Below, one piece after another: positions 24,029 through 35,832 of a stretch of 64,000 bases of DNA. Origin of the DNA: Taxillus chinensis (Eukaryota > Streptophyta > Magnoliopsida > Santalales > Loranthaceae); the NCBI GenBank assembly GCA_023512835.1, contig CM042091.1, forward strand, positions 5,751,079 through 5,815,078. The letters are read 5' to 3'. Each line of letters opens with the position of its first letter. Within the stretch, counting starts at the first letter, position 1. The notes beneath the pieces were generated by a model, which worked only from the letters and a program-made list of their open reading frames with translations, did not search any database and had not been told where the DNA came from. The translations under genes and the position numbers were made by a program.

Positions 24029-24408
24029 ATCAAGTATTATGAAATGCACTCCAACCAGGACCGTTTACTTTTCTTTACATTTGTGTGGCTGCTGTTGGGG
24101 ATGAGTTCTTATTTTTTTGGAGTTTCATATGCTTCATCTAAAGCAACAATCTTTAGTACTAATGTTGTGTTTCAGATTTGAAAATTATTTTGTTCATTTT
24201 TAGTGTTTGCAAGGAGATACAGGTTGAGTTCTTATTACCTTGTGTCTCATAGGATGAACTGTTTTTCTGCTTTGTGTCATCAAGTATTATGAAATGCACT
24301 CCAACCAGGACCGTTTACTTTTCTTTACATTTGTGTGGCTGCTGTTGGGGATGAGTTCTTATTTTTTTGGAGTTTCATATGCTTCATCTAAAGCAACAAT
24401 TTTTAGTA
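24029..24408. repeat. Direct repeat, ~129 bp, 250 bp apart
   Basis: The segment beginning ATCAAGTATTATGAAATGCA and running through the phrase GCTTCATCTAAAGCAACAAT occurs at 24029 and again at 24279, almost identical. It lies in non-coding DNA between the RNase H-like and RST1-like fragments. The same pair is in duplication copy 2 (about 41527 and 41777). Confidence 0.85.
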
Positions 24409-24810
24409 GTATTTGATCCCATTGTTTTTTCTTTGCTTCTTTATAACAGTGTTCTAATAAGAAACAATTAATAATTGACTTGACATTGCCTGAACATTAG
24501 TTTTATTTTCTTTTGATGTTTCCCTATTTAGTAAATCATATCCAAATAGCGAACTTTGTTCCTAGTTTGTTTAGTGTAATGGATAATGTATAAACTGCAG
24601 TGCTTTGTAAACACGTTAACTTCTGATTAACTGATAGAGACTTAGCGTACCAAAAGTTTTGTTAACACTCAACAGTTTTCTTCCTGGTCCTTTATTTTGA
24701 AATTTGAATCTTGTGTTACAACTCCCTTCCTATCTCCCTTTGTGCTTGTTCATCGACTGCCTTCCTGTGTGCATTTTGTTTGGTTAACAATCAAGCCATT
24801 TTATCTGCAG

Positions 24811-27440
24811 CATCCCACGAGATGGACATGATTTGCCAACCCGCCTTTCAGTGTCTGCTGCTGATTGCATTTTAACTCTTACTGAATCATTATCACAGAA
24901 GCAACTATCCCCTGACTCAGCCAATAGGCCCAATTCTTCTGATCCTAGTGCATCTAATCTGCCATTAAATGTGGTATCATTTGGTAGGGATTAGAACAGA
25001 GTCAAATCAACAGTCAGATGTACTAAATCTAAGAATACCTTGGAAATGGGATCGCTGGTTTGGGATCATCTCAGTGAACTCATTATTCTTCTTCAGAAAC
25101 TTCTTGCTGTATGTTTTAGACCCTTGTACTTTTCATCCTTTTGAATCCTTTTTTTCCTTTTATACTGACATGTTAATTTGGGATTGCTTAAAGTGAACTT
25201 CATAAATGGAAATTTATTTCTTGCATTTCAGTGGAGCAGGAAAAGTCGATCCATGCATGCAAAAGGATTGGAGGGAGTGCTGAAATGGCTGCAAGAGTTA
25301 AAAGGGACTTTTCGTTGTTCGGAGGATAATAGCAAAATTAATGATGTTCTTGTTGGATATGGGATGAAAAAAATCTAGATGTATATGGTCATATTGCTGT
25401 TATTGACCTGTGTCGTTGAATGCTGCTATTAGTTAATATCTGAGTCTGGGCTTCTGAACTCTGAATAATATGTAATTTACAGATTTGATGTTCTTTCAGA
25501 CTTCTGTGATAGTTGATTGCTGTGCTGGCCCAGATCATAGCATATGTGGCATAGGGCTGGCAAAATTGACCCGATCCGCCTCGACCCGGTTTGACCCGTC
25601 CCGCCAAGCTATCAGGTCAGGCATGGGTCTTGCCCGATCCGGGATTCTTAAAGAAATATAGGATAGAAAATACCTACCCGTCCGACCCAACCTGTCCTGA
25701 ATTTTCCAAGCCACTGGGTCGGTTCGGGTTTGGGGCGTGCTATATATTTTGGGTCGGGTTCGGGTCGGACAGTACCGGTCCGACCTGACCCTGCCATCCC
25801 TAATGTGGCATGATTTGGTCCTTAGTTTAATTTTGTTGGAAGAAGCTGTGTTGTGGAATGTTGAGTGTACAGACTTTTTTTCTTCTGTTAAATTGCTGGT
25901 TTCAATTTTGTAATATTCTTATCTCAGCATGTTCTTAGTAGAGCAAGTAACTGAGCCACAAATAGATCTTGGGTTACTGATAATTTTTTTAAATGCATCT
26001 TCTGAGCTTTTATGATTCGAACTTTGATGTCTCACTGCATCTAATTTTTATTTCCTTGTTGAAGTATTAAAGGCTTCATTTGTTATTTTTTGTGTTTGTC
26101 TCTCTACCCTTTCATCTTTTGTAAATAAAATTTGTTACCGATTATATTTGTACAGTTTTATACGAGAATCGCAATGAGGGAATTTCGAGAATAATAATGG
26201 TAGTAGTGTTGAGACAATAAAGTTTTTCCTCAACTGCATATTCCTTTTGTTGGGGCGTTTAGGCAGCAAGCAACTTGAAAGCACGATCTCTGAGTATGGG
26301 GTCAAGATATCACAGGTTCTTATGTCGTAGGTAGAATTTTATATTATTTTTTGAAGCACCATGATAGTCTTATTTCCTGAGGATATCTGCATACATAGAT
26401 ACACGCAGTTCATCCTAATGCAAATACTGTAAATCATAGGTCAGATGGGCATTTATGTGCATGTTTGATTATTATTTCTATCCTCATTCTTTAGTAATCT
26501 TTTAAATATTGGAGATTTTATTGGAATTAGAGGGGTAGACTAGGTTTGATTTAAATACTTAATAGCTTCTCGTAAATTTTTAGTTATTTTCTATTTGAAA
26601 AGAGATATGGCATTCCTATGTAGTGACGTAAGTAACTTCTTTTTGAAGGTACTAGACTCTACATTTATGTGCCATTGTATTCTCTGCATCAATAATAAGA
26701 CCTGCGTCCATTCTATTGGCCCTCTAGCCCAACGTAGATTGTAATGGTTACCCGGTATGCATGGTAGGGCAAAATTACGCCCAACACTAAAGTCTTGGAC
26801 CTGCAATAAAAATGTGGAACCTCTTGCATGGCATATGAGTGTCTAACAGCTGGGTTGTGGATGTTTAGTTTTAACTTTTAATTCAGTTGGACTGAGTTTC
26901 TGAAGAGGATGTTAGGACACTGGTTTGTACTGTTCCTCTATGAAGTGGCTGAGTCGGATTTTGCTGTTTTTTAATAAATTTATCACAAGATGTCATGTAA
27001 ATGAAGTTGTAAATTTGAATAAAATTGCTTATTCTTTTTCTTTTCTTTTCTTTCTTTTTATATTGATTTGATTTGTATTGTTGATTTACGCGTGAAGTTC
27101 AGTGCATGCTGGTTGTTTGAGTTTTTCTGGGCCTGACCATTATGTCGTTAGATAAATTATCTTATGCTTTTAATTTGGTATGCTACGAAGGTTGCATCGT
27201 ATAATTTTGAGAATTTTATATATTATACTCGATTAAGACAACAGATCTTAGTTGGAAAGTTGCATCTTAAGGGCTATATTTAACACATTGGTTTTTTGAA
27301 GCTACAGTTGTCTTGATGAAGATGTGATAGATGGAGCCGTCCACATTATTAAGGCCATCATGTTTAGAAGGGATTCCTCTTCATCTGGGAGTGTTCTCTC
27401 CAAAACTGTGCAGATGAATGCAGTGTTACCAGAGTAGACT
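24811..27440 (+). pseudogene. Fragment resembling RST1 (HEAT/ARM-repeat protein), copy 1
   Basis: Four consecutive exons can be read: 24811-25108 (GHDLPTRLSVSAADCILTL... ending IILLQKLLA), 25232-25378 (WSRKSRSMHAKGLEGVLKWL...), 26156-26315 (ETIKFFLNCIFLLLGRLGSK...) and about 27302-27440 (CLDEDVIDGAVHIIKAIMF). Their order and wording match what I know of plant RST1 (RESURRECTION1), a very large repeat protein that in Arabidopsis affects wax and embryo development and links the cytosolic exosome to the SKI complex. Exon a has an in-frame TAG near 24992; exon b runs into a stop where the family continues. It lacks both ends of the gene. The match is from memory, not a search. Confidence 0.55.
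25552..25802. mobile_element. hAT-type MITE in an RST1-like intron, copy 1
   Basis: 251 bp flanked by a perfect 8-bp target duplication ATGTGGCA (25544-25551 and 25803-25810). Termini are TAGGGCTGGCA at the left and, reversed, TAGGGATGGCA at the right. The subterminal regions are rich in GACCCG/CGGGTC phrases. An 8-bp duplication and TAGGG-GGCA ends fit a non-autonomous hAT element. No ORF. The same insertion is in copy 2, so it predates the segmental duplication. Confidence 0.85.
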
Positions 27441-27451
27441 GCCAGAGTCTG

Positions 27452-27875
27452 GGGGAATTGTCCATCTCCCCGCTCTTGAAACTTTGCGGATTAGCGGTTC
27501 GCTTGCAGGCCTCCTTCCCAACTTACGCGAACTTGACATTGACGCCCCCATGACTCCCGATGACGAGCAGCTCTTCGGTGTTCGTTGCCTTCCTCCTTAA
27601 CTATTCTGCGGATACATAAATTCAAAAAGTTATCCCCGGAAGCCTTTCAAAACCTCACCTCTCTCCAGTACCTATCCATCTTGGATTGCCCGGGTTTGAC
27701 ATCCATCCCAGACCAGTTGCTGCCTCCATCGCTTCGCGGGTTATATATCAGTGGTTGTCCGCTGTTGGCTCCTGATTTCGCAAAGGGGAAAGGACGATAT
27801 TGGCCCAAAGTCAAGTTCATTCCTGATGTCCAGATCAATCATCATTCCATATTTGACGCTGAGGAAGTAGAATGA
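27452..27875 (+). pseudogene. C-terminal LRR fragment of an NLR, copy 1
   Basis: About 140 codons ending at TGA 27875. It reads HLPALETLRISGSLAGLLPN..., LTILRIHKFKKLSPEAFQNL and LQYLSILDCPGLTSIPDQLL, then SLRGLYISGCPLL and KVKFIPDVQI: the last LRRs and tail of a CC-NB-LRR immune receptor of RPP13-like/R13L1 type. No NB-ARC or P-loop is present nearby. A one-base break near 27570 (CTTCGGTGTTCGTTG) is absent from copy 2 (CTTCAGTGTTCTGTTG); both differences are CAG/CTG. It starts directly after the RST1-like exon, so it is a captured or fused fragment. Confidence 0.75.
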
Positions 27876-27879
27876 AAGT

Positions 27880-28403
27880 GATTCATTCAACCGAGGGTAT
27901 GTCTGTCACTTTTTATTGCCGCCAACAAACAAGAAATTATTATTAATGCCTTCAGTTTTGTTTTCCTCACTTTCTTCTTCCTCGAGACAAATTGTTTTTA
28001 GAAATTTAAAATAAAAGATTTACAGATTTTCTATGCTTTTCCTTTTGTCGCAAAAGATATATGTATGGTCAAAGCCTGAAATAAAACACAAATAGAAAAA
28101 TAATTTTAATTTTATTTTAGAAAAGAGCAAATAAGCAAAACAAACCTGACTATTTTAAAAATTAAAAATAAAAATATGTTTAATTTATTTTAGAATATTT
28201 TAAATAAAATAAAAATAAAAATATTTTAAAATTAAAAATTTTAATTTTATTTTAGAAAAGAGCAAATAAGCCAAACAAACCTGACTATTTTTTAAATATT
28301 ACAATATCGAGTAAACACATATAGCAATTCAAAGTCCATATATAATAAAAATGATATACTCCTCTTATTTTTAAAAATAAATATAAAGGTTGTGTACACT
28401 CAC
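27880..28403. other. Junction between NLR fragment and orphan P450 exon
   Basis: AT-rich. The phrase TTTTAGAAAAGAGCAAATAAGC appears twice (about 28117 and 28251), the second leading into P450 intron sequence shared with copy 1. This is the duplication junction between copy 1 and copy 2. Confidence 0.7.
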
Positions 28404-29405
28404 AAATAGCACGGCTTTGATACCATCGTTGTCGAAATGGGTCCCCTCTAGTTCCAAAAGAACATCGACGAGGTCCTTCCGAAACTCTCCTTCCCCTGTG
28501 TTGGACATCTTCTGCCTCATCTCCCTGTGTTCGTTAACAATGTTTTCCAGCGCCATGTCCAGGGTGCGTTGAACTCTCTCGGCCTTTCCCTTGGCCCCAC
28601 TAATCACATGAAGAAATTGGTAGGAAGGATACATGTCCGCAACGTTGGACGCTGCTGCTAGCCGTATACCTTCCTCCACTGCCGATTTAAATGCGTCCTG
28701 GTGCTTGCTTTTCCTGCCGAAAGCCTCCCTCCCTGTCATGCTATAGCCCAGCGCGAACAGCTTCTCCGATAAGTTGAACTCCGACCCTGCATGCAAATCA
28801 GCGATTTGGTTTATGAAACACGATACCTCCTCTTCTCGGACGGAACGTAAAAGCCGCACGCGCCGGGCGCTGAGGAGTTCCAGTGTGCAGATCCTGCGAA
28901 GCTGTCGCCAGTAATCGCCGTACCGGGAGAAGAGCACGTCGGTGCCGCCGTAAGCGATTATTTTAGAAGCGAGAGTATTTTGGGGGCGGTCGGCAAAGCA
29001 AACATCATGGGTTCGCATCATCTCTCTAGCGACGTCCGCTGAGGAGACAACGATTGTGGAGACCTGGCCGAGGCGGAGGTGCATGATGGGCCCATATTTC
29101 GCGGCCAAGTCTCGAAGGGTGTGATGTGGCAGCGAGCCTAGGAGGTTGTGCATGTTACCTACAATCGGCAGCTTCCATGGCCCGGGAGGCAGCCTCCTCC
29201 TCAAAGTTGAGTTTTCAGGTTTTGAATAATTAGAGGCCATAATTTTCTTGACAATAAGCTTACAGGGTAGAAGAACTAGGAAGGTCAGCAGGATGGACAA
29301 AGAAGAACATGGAATCGGACTCATTATCGAAACGCGTACAGGCATTGAAGGCAAGAGGAGCACGTAGCTAGGATATTTATGCAGTGTTATTTCTAACATT
29401 GCCAT
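28404..29405 (-). pseudogene. Orphan P450 exon 1, copy 2
   Basis: 1,002 bp, 334 codons, no internal stop, nearly identical to exon 1 of the P450 at 12-14 kb, with an intact GTGAGT donor. The sequence downstream of the donor carries about 150 bp of the old intron and then the NLR fragment in opposite orientation; there is no second exon, so the I-helix, ExxR and heme-cysteine parts are missing. Unspliced, it reads ten codons into the intron and stops. It cannot make a working P450 alone. The last exon part and signal region match copy 3, the middle matches copy 1. Confidence 0.85.
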
Positions 29406-29926
29406 ATGTGGTGTTTAATTTCCCTCAGAGACTTGGCTCCGAGGGTGTGTGCAGTGTGCTGCTCTGGATATCTCTATCAACAACTTGCACTGTCTTTTTG
29501 TTCACAGCTGCGGCACCGTCCGTGTAAAGTGGATGATCCATCTCTGATTCTCTTCACACGATACCGTAAAAGATCAATTTTTGGGTAATCGTAGCATACT
29601 AATTTATAAAAGGACGAAAGGGGAAAAAAATCTTAACTTTTTAATATTTTGCGATGATAATTGCATAAATAATTATTTATTTTGAGTAGTGTTAGGTAAA
29701 AACGGTATTGCGATATCTTTTGCATTTCTGGTTAACATGAAATAAGCCAATTTATTATTTTTTTCATAATTCAATGTGCCTTTAAATTTTATAAAACGTG
29801 CTCCAATCTTGCCTCTAACATTTTCTTCCTCTGCTCTCTTTCTCCGTGCTTGCGCATTAAATTTTATATATTTTTGGCAATTGACACGTCAGCCGTCGCG
29901 TCGCGCAAGCCGTTGCATATACATTT

Positions 29927-30373
29927 TGTTGGGAAGAAATCCGGAAATAGGAAGAAATAAAAATGGCACACCAAGAATTTTACGTGGTTCGGGAAATTCC
30001 CTACGTCCACGGAGCTACCGCAGATTTTTACTATAGGGAGAAAAATACACCGTGTTTACAAACACTCGATCCCAATACCCAAATACACCCGAGAAATTAT
30101 CAAATTGATAATTTTCTCTCTCTATTTTTCTCCCTCCCGTATTGGGACTCTTTTTGCCTCTCTCTCAAAATCTCTCACACTTGAGGCTTGGGATGCTTGA
30201 TACGTTCTGCAGCATGCCTATTTATAGGCTTGAAGGGAGCACACCTCATTTGACAAAAGCTGGAGCTGCACCATCTATTTGACAAAATGGGTTTCGTAGC
30301 CCTTTTTACTTTTTCTTTCTCTTGGCCGGTGTCCAGCTGTTCCATGGTTTTGCTGCAGCCGCACTTCTTGACA
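29927..30373 (-). repeat. 3' LTR of Copia copy 2
   Basis: 447 bp; it lacks one base relative to the other LTRs at the CTGCAG/CCGCAG site near 30018. Confidence 0.9.
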
Positions 30374-30436
30374 ATCTCCCACTTGAAGACTGATTTCAAT
30401 CTGTCTTCACACCTGCAGTAGCTCTTTTCAATGCAA

Positions 30437-33400
30437 CTATTCTTGAAGACCAATTAGAGTTGCGTACAACCCTAATTTGTCTGTAGTGACTGCTTTGGTT
30501 AACATATCAGCTGGGTTCTTGCTCCCTTGTATTTTTACAAGTGTTAACACTTCATCCTCCAACAATGATCGAATGAAATGATAACGCAGTCCAATATGCT
30601 TGGTCCTTGAATGAAATGCCGAATTCTTGGCCAAGTGTATTGCACTCTGACTGTCACTATGCAATACATCCATCTCTTGCTTGAAACCCATTTCTGCTAA
30701 TAATCCTTGTAACCAAATAAACTCTTTGCTGGCTTCTGTCACTACAACATACTCTGCCTCAGTTGTAGATAGAGCCACAATCTTCGGAACCGAGAATTCC
30801 ACTCCATCTGCAGTCCCCAACGTGAACACATATCCTGTAGTGCTCCTCCTGTGGTCTATTTCTCCAGCAAAATCAGCATCAACATAGCCCTGCAACTTCA
30901 GTTCACCTTTTCTGAAACATAGACATTTGTTAGTAGTACATCGCAGGTATCTAAGTATCCATTTTACTGCTTCCCAATGCTGCTTTTCTGGATTGGACAT
31001 AAACCTACTCACTGCTCCCACTGCATGAGCAATATCTGGTCTCGTGCACACCATGGCATACATCAAGCTTCCAATGGCTGAGGCATATGGAACCTTAGCC
31101 ATGTAGTCCTTCTCTTCATCTGTCTTTGGACATTGCTCCTTTGACAACTTGAAATGATTAGCAAGAGGTGTCCTCACTGGTTTAGCATCACCCATACTAA
31201 ACCTTTGTAAAATCTTACAAATATATTCTGCTTGAGATAATTGTAAGGTACCTTTCTGTCTATCTCTACTAATCCTCATTCCAAGTATCTGCTTTGCTGC
31301 ACCCAAGTCCTTCATCTCGAATTCACTGGACAACTGTCTCTTCAACTTGTTGATTTCATCTAAATTTGCTACTGCTATTAACATATCATCAACATAAAGT
31401 AGCAAGATAATAAAACGGGAATCCACCTTCTTGAAGTAACAAGAGTGGTCGCATTGCATCTCGAGATAGCCATTATCCTGCATGAAACCATCAAATTTCT
31501 TGTACCATTGTCGGGGTGCTTGTTTTAAACCATACAAGCTTTTGGTCAACTTGCATACCGGATCTTCTTTGCCCTCGTCAGTAAATCCTTCGGTTCTTTG
31601 CATGTATATCTCTTCCTCCGGATCTCCATGAAGAAAAGTTGTCTTTACATCTAATTGCTCTAGATGTAGATCCATTCTGCTACAATGCTTAAAACCGACC
31701 GAATGGTAGTTAGTTTAACAACCTGGAGAGAATATTTCGGTGTAGTCAATACCTTCCTTCGTTGGAAGCCTTTAACCACCGGTCTTGCTTTATATCGCTT
31801 GGAGCCATCATGCTCCTCCTTGACTCGATACACCCATTTGTTTTGTAAAGCTTTCTTGCCGGCCGGTAGCTTTGCTAATTCCCAAGTCCGGTTGGATATA
31901 AGAGACTTCATTTCATCTTCCATTGCAAGCTCCCACTTGCTCGCATCCTCTACCCGACATGCTTCATGATAGCATTCAGGCTCTCCTCCATCTGTCACGT
32001 GACAAATAATTTAAGTACTTCCTGTTTGGTACATGCGATCGACTGGATCTCCTCAATGTAGGAGCTTGATCCTGTGGCTCTTCACTGGCTTGTCCTCAGA
32101 ATCGCTTCCTCCCGAGATTTCGACTGTTTTGATAGCTTCACTATCCTGGGACATCATCGGGCTCAAAGTAAACAGGCTCAGGATCCACTTGACTAGTAGA
32201 TTCGGTTGTGTCTCTATCTTTATACATGACCTTTTCATTAAATACAACATCTCTACTTCTAATGATTTTCTTATTTTGGTTATCCCAATATCTATAACCA
32301 AATTCATCACCACCATAACCAACAAATGTGCATTTAAGTGATTTAGCGTCAAGTTTACTTCTAGTATTATCACTAATATGCACATAAGAGACACAACCAA
32401 ATACTTTCAAATGTGAAAGTCTAACCTCTTTTCCTGTCCAAACTTCTTCTGGTATTTTGAACTCTAGAGGTGTTGATGGTCCACGGTTGATGAGGTAAGT
32501 CTTGTGTTGATTGTCTCTGCCCAAACTGGCTTGGGCAACCCTTGCATGTATGCGCATACTTTGGCTCTTTCGATCAACGTCCGGTTCATCCGTTCGCTAT
32601 GCCATTCGTTGTAGTGTCCCTGGCACGGTTCTCTCGAGCTTGATCCCGCTCTCATAATGAACCGTTTAAATCTGGTGTCTTCATATTCTCCACCATTATC
32701 TCGAACGCGCTTTTTGATCTTCAAACCGGTTTCATTCTCGACCATCGCTTTCCATATTTTGAATGTTTCAAATACTTCGACTTAAGTCGATGAAGTATAC
32801 CCATACTTTCCTGGAATGATCATCAATAAAGGTAACAAAATAATGCTTACCTCCAATTGATGAAACCGAGCCGGTCCACAAACATCTGTGTGAATCAATT
32901 CGAGCTTTGATTCTTTTGGGGTTTTGCCTTCCCTTTTGAAGGTGACCCGTTTCGCTTTCCAAAAATACAGCTTTCACACAAATCAATATCTATTGATTTT
33001 ACTCCTGGCACTCTTCCTTTTGAATGCATGACTTCTATTCCTTTTGCACTCATGTGGCCAAGTCTTTGGTGCCACAGATTTGGGTCATCTTTACACTCTG
33101 CAACTGTAATGAAACAATTTCCATTCATAGTTGTATAAAGAGTTCCATGCTTCTTACCCCGTGCAATAGTCATGGCTCCTTTTGAAATCTTCCAGGTGTC
33201 TCCCGCAAAAGTGGACACGTAGCTATCTTTTGCCAATTGTCCGATGGAAATTAAATTCTTCCTGAGACTAGGTACATGTCTCACATCTTTCAACCTCCAT
33301 ACGAGATCCACCGAGCTTGATCTGTCTTGTTCCTTGACCAACGACGTCGCACGCCCGATCATTACCGAGATACACCTTTTCTCGATTGCCCGCAACATAA

Positions 33401-34312
33401 TCCTCGAACACTTCTTTGTTTGAGGTAGCGTGGAATGAAGCTCCTGAATCTAGCACCCAAGATTCCGTCTTGCTCTCCATAGAACATATGAGAGCATCAT
33501 CTGATGCGACATTTGCACTTCCATGCACGTCGTCTTCCTTTTTCGGACTCCTGCACTCAGACTTAAAATGTCCCAATTTTCCACAATTCCAACATTCAAT
33601 TTTATTTTTACCTTTGTTGGTTTGGAATTGGCGACCTCTGGATTTGGATCTACCATTCCTCGATGTAGATCTCCACTGCTGAGTGCCTCTGTTTCGCCTC
33701 TACCTCTACTCTCCAGATTTAATGCGATGCCGATGTGGGAGGGCATTCTTCCTTCCTTTCGATCTCCTCCGTCATGATCATGTCTACTATTTCGAGAATA
33801 CCATTTTATTTTTCCCAAAAGAAGCGAGAAATAGATTGTACCGTTGTTCGCCAACCTTCCGGCATAGTACTAAGCAAGGCACCGACATTCACTTCATCGG
33901 TGAAAATAATTTCTACCGATTTTAATTGGTCTTTGGCCTCATTGAAGGAATTTAGATGCTCTCTAAAATTCCCATTTTCTGGCATTTTTAAATTAAACGA
34001 CTTCTTAATTAAAATTACCTTGTGAGTAGAGAAGGCCGCTCATACATATTCGAGAGAGCTTTTATCGATCCTGCAGTTGTATCTTGGTCTTTGACATTGA
34101 AAGCCACGGATCTCGTCAGGCTTAGACGGACCGCCCCCAAGGCTTTGCGATCTAGCACCTTCCAATCGTCGTCTTTTATATTCTGCCTGGCTTTTCTCCC
34201 ATCGGCAGGTACAAGTCTTTCCTGGTACAGATAGTCCTCCATCTGCATTCGCGAAATTGAAATTCGTCCCGTCGAATTTCTCGATCTTGTATGAATCCTT
34301 CACGGACGCCAT
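30437..34312 (-). pseudogene. Copia gag-pol polyprotein, copy 2, frame-broken
   Basis: Same domain order as copy 1, starting at ATG 34312 (MASVKDSYKIEKFDG). The reverse transcriptase (YVDD) to RNase H section is one open frame of 412 codons (30437-31675), intact where copy 1 is broken. Gag, protease and integrase sections are instead split by several indels (for example near 31700, 32100, 32600, 33340, 33700 and 34250), nearly all at CAG/CTG sites. The zinc knuckle and DSGAS are visible. Breaks in the two copies mostly fall at different places. Confidence 0.88.
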
Positions 34313-34506
34313 GGCACCTTCTCGAACTTGAACCTCTTGTTTCACCGTATGCGTGAACAGTACTATATACGCGAGTGGTACGTATACACACCACCGAAAT
34401 ACTCAAGAACAAATCTTTTCTGATGTGACAGATCAGACACATCTGCAGCCACAGAGCATACTCAGAATTTGTCGAGAGAATTCGAACCTGGAGCTCTGAT
34501 ACCAGT

Positions 34507-34954
34507 TGTTGGGAAGAAATCCGGAAATAGGAAGAAATAAAAATGGCACACCGAGAATTTTACGTGGTTCGGGAAATTCCCTACGTCCACGGAGCTACTG
34601 CAGTATTTTTACTATAGGGAGAAAAATACACCGTGTTTACAAACACTCGATCCAAATACCCAAATACACCTGAGAAATTATCAAATTGATAATTTTCTCT
34701 CTCTATTTTTCTCCCTCCCGTATTGGGACTCTTTTTACCTCTCTCTCAAAATCTCTCACACTTGAGGCTTGGGATGCTTGATACGTTCGAAGCATGCCTA
34801 TTTATAGGCTTGAAGGGAGCACAACTCATTTGACAAAAAGCTGGAGCCGCACCATCTATTTGACAAAATGGGTTTCGTAGCCCTTTTTACTTTTTCTTTC
34901 TCTTGGCCGGTGTCTAGCTGTTCCATGGTTTCTTTGCAGCCGCACTTCTTGACA
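34507..34954 (-). repeat. 5' LTR of Copia copy 2
   Basis: 448 bp. The primer site complementary to initiator-Met tRNA lies just outside its left edge, as in copy 1. Confidence 0.9.
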
Positions 34955-35003
34955 CATTTTTCATTACAAAAACCGTGGAGATAAAACTTGGAGAAGCTTC
35001 CTT

Positions 35004-35032
35004 GACGTGGCAGCGGCTAAGGCCGCCACGTC
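35004..35032 (+). promoter_or_regulatory. ABRE-like inverted pair, copy 2
   Basis: Same site as at 19844-19872, but reads GACGTGGCAGCGG ... CCGCCACGTC; the ACGTGGC cores are kept, the CAG and CTG next to them read CGG and CCG. Confidence 0.4.
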
Positions 35033-35094
35033 CACATCCAGGCACCGACACTAGAATTCCGTGAACCTTCCTCCTCTGCCGTCCGGGCGAGTCC

Positions 35095-35832
35095 ATGGCC
35101 TCGTCCGGATCGGAGGGCCTCCAATTCACAACAGACGTGCCAGCAGCGCTGCCAGCAACATCAATCGAGCGTCCTGTAAGTCTAAGAGGAGTTGTCTGCC
35201 GTCCGAGCGGGTGATTCCAACCATCCCGCGGCCTCGGGTGGATCGAAGGGTCTCGAAACATGCATTTTATTTCTATTTGTCCTCTTCTTCCTTGCAACCG
35301 TGAAATGGTACATCAACAATTATGCTCATCAACAATTTGTTTAGGAGGTGTGTTATTTGTGCTTTAAACCGGAGCCTAATCATGTTGAGGAGGACGGCGA
35401 CGAGTATTTTAGTACGAGAGAAGATTTTTTGCAGGTATATCATTTCATTGTTATGATTTAATTTATTAGACCTTCTTTACTCTTGCCGCATGTTAATTCA
35501 TTTACTATTAATTCGTGCGGTCTCCTCATTCTCAAAGGAATCTATATATCATAAACTCGGCCAACTAGAATTGGAATCAAAGCCAAAATCTAGTTCGATT
35601 GTAAGTTTTCACATCTTTACATCGGTTAGAATTTAGGCTCTTACAAACTTTGTGCATTGGTTATGACATTATATGTCATTAGGTTTTGAGTTACTCGTGA
35701 GATTGGACTGTCAATTTAAGTTGTCATACAATACTACTTATAACATTGCCATACTTTCAACCTAGATGCACCAAATCATATGTTCCCTAATCACTTTGTT
35801 GTTACTCGCAGGATGATGATGAGTTGCGATAA
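35095..35832 (+). CDS. Small four-exon CxxC protein gene, copy 2
   Basis: Counterpart of 19936-20671. Exon 1 is 35095-35175 (27 codons), the second exon holds the CxxC pair and here carries the extra base (TACGAGAG) that alters the phase at exon 2, and the last exon is 35812-35832. The frame of the full chain still depends on CAG-site spelling at the exon 3 acceptor. Product family not recognised. Confidence 0.38.

Larger units (their letters stand above)
13101..28252. repeat. Segmental duplication, copy 1 (~15.15 kb)
   Basis: From P450 exon 1 through Copia, array, RNase H-like, RST1-like and NLR fragments. The same ordered content recurs from about 28253. Identity starts at the phrase TAGAAAAGAGCAAATAAGC in the P450 intron. 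Copy 1 alone retains P450 exon 2 to its left. Confidence 0.9.
29927..34954 (-). mobile_element. Full-length Copia retrotransposon, copy 2
   Basis: 5,028 bp, at the same site and with the same CATTT duplication (29922-29926 and 34955-34959) as copy 1. Three of the differences that separate the left and right LTR in copy 1 recur here (GATCCC/GATCCA, CACCC/CACCT, GTCCAG/GTCTAG). This element was therefore copied with the segment and did not insert independently. Left LTR 29927-30373, right LTR 34507-34954. Confidence 0.95.

Noticed and set aside
23905..24811. In-frame splicing of the RNase H-like exon to the first RST1-like exon
   Set aside because: The donor at 23905 leaves phase 0, but the RST1-like exon at 24811 needs one leading base; joined in that way it hits a stop within seven codons.
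30175..30453. 92-codon minus-strand ORF identical at 15005-15283
   Set aside because: Lies across the 3' LTR and the region just inside it; non-coding part of the retrotransposon, conserved because the copies are recent.
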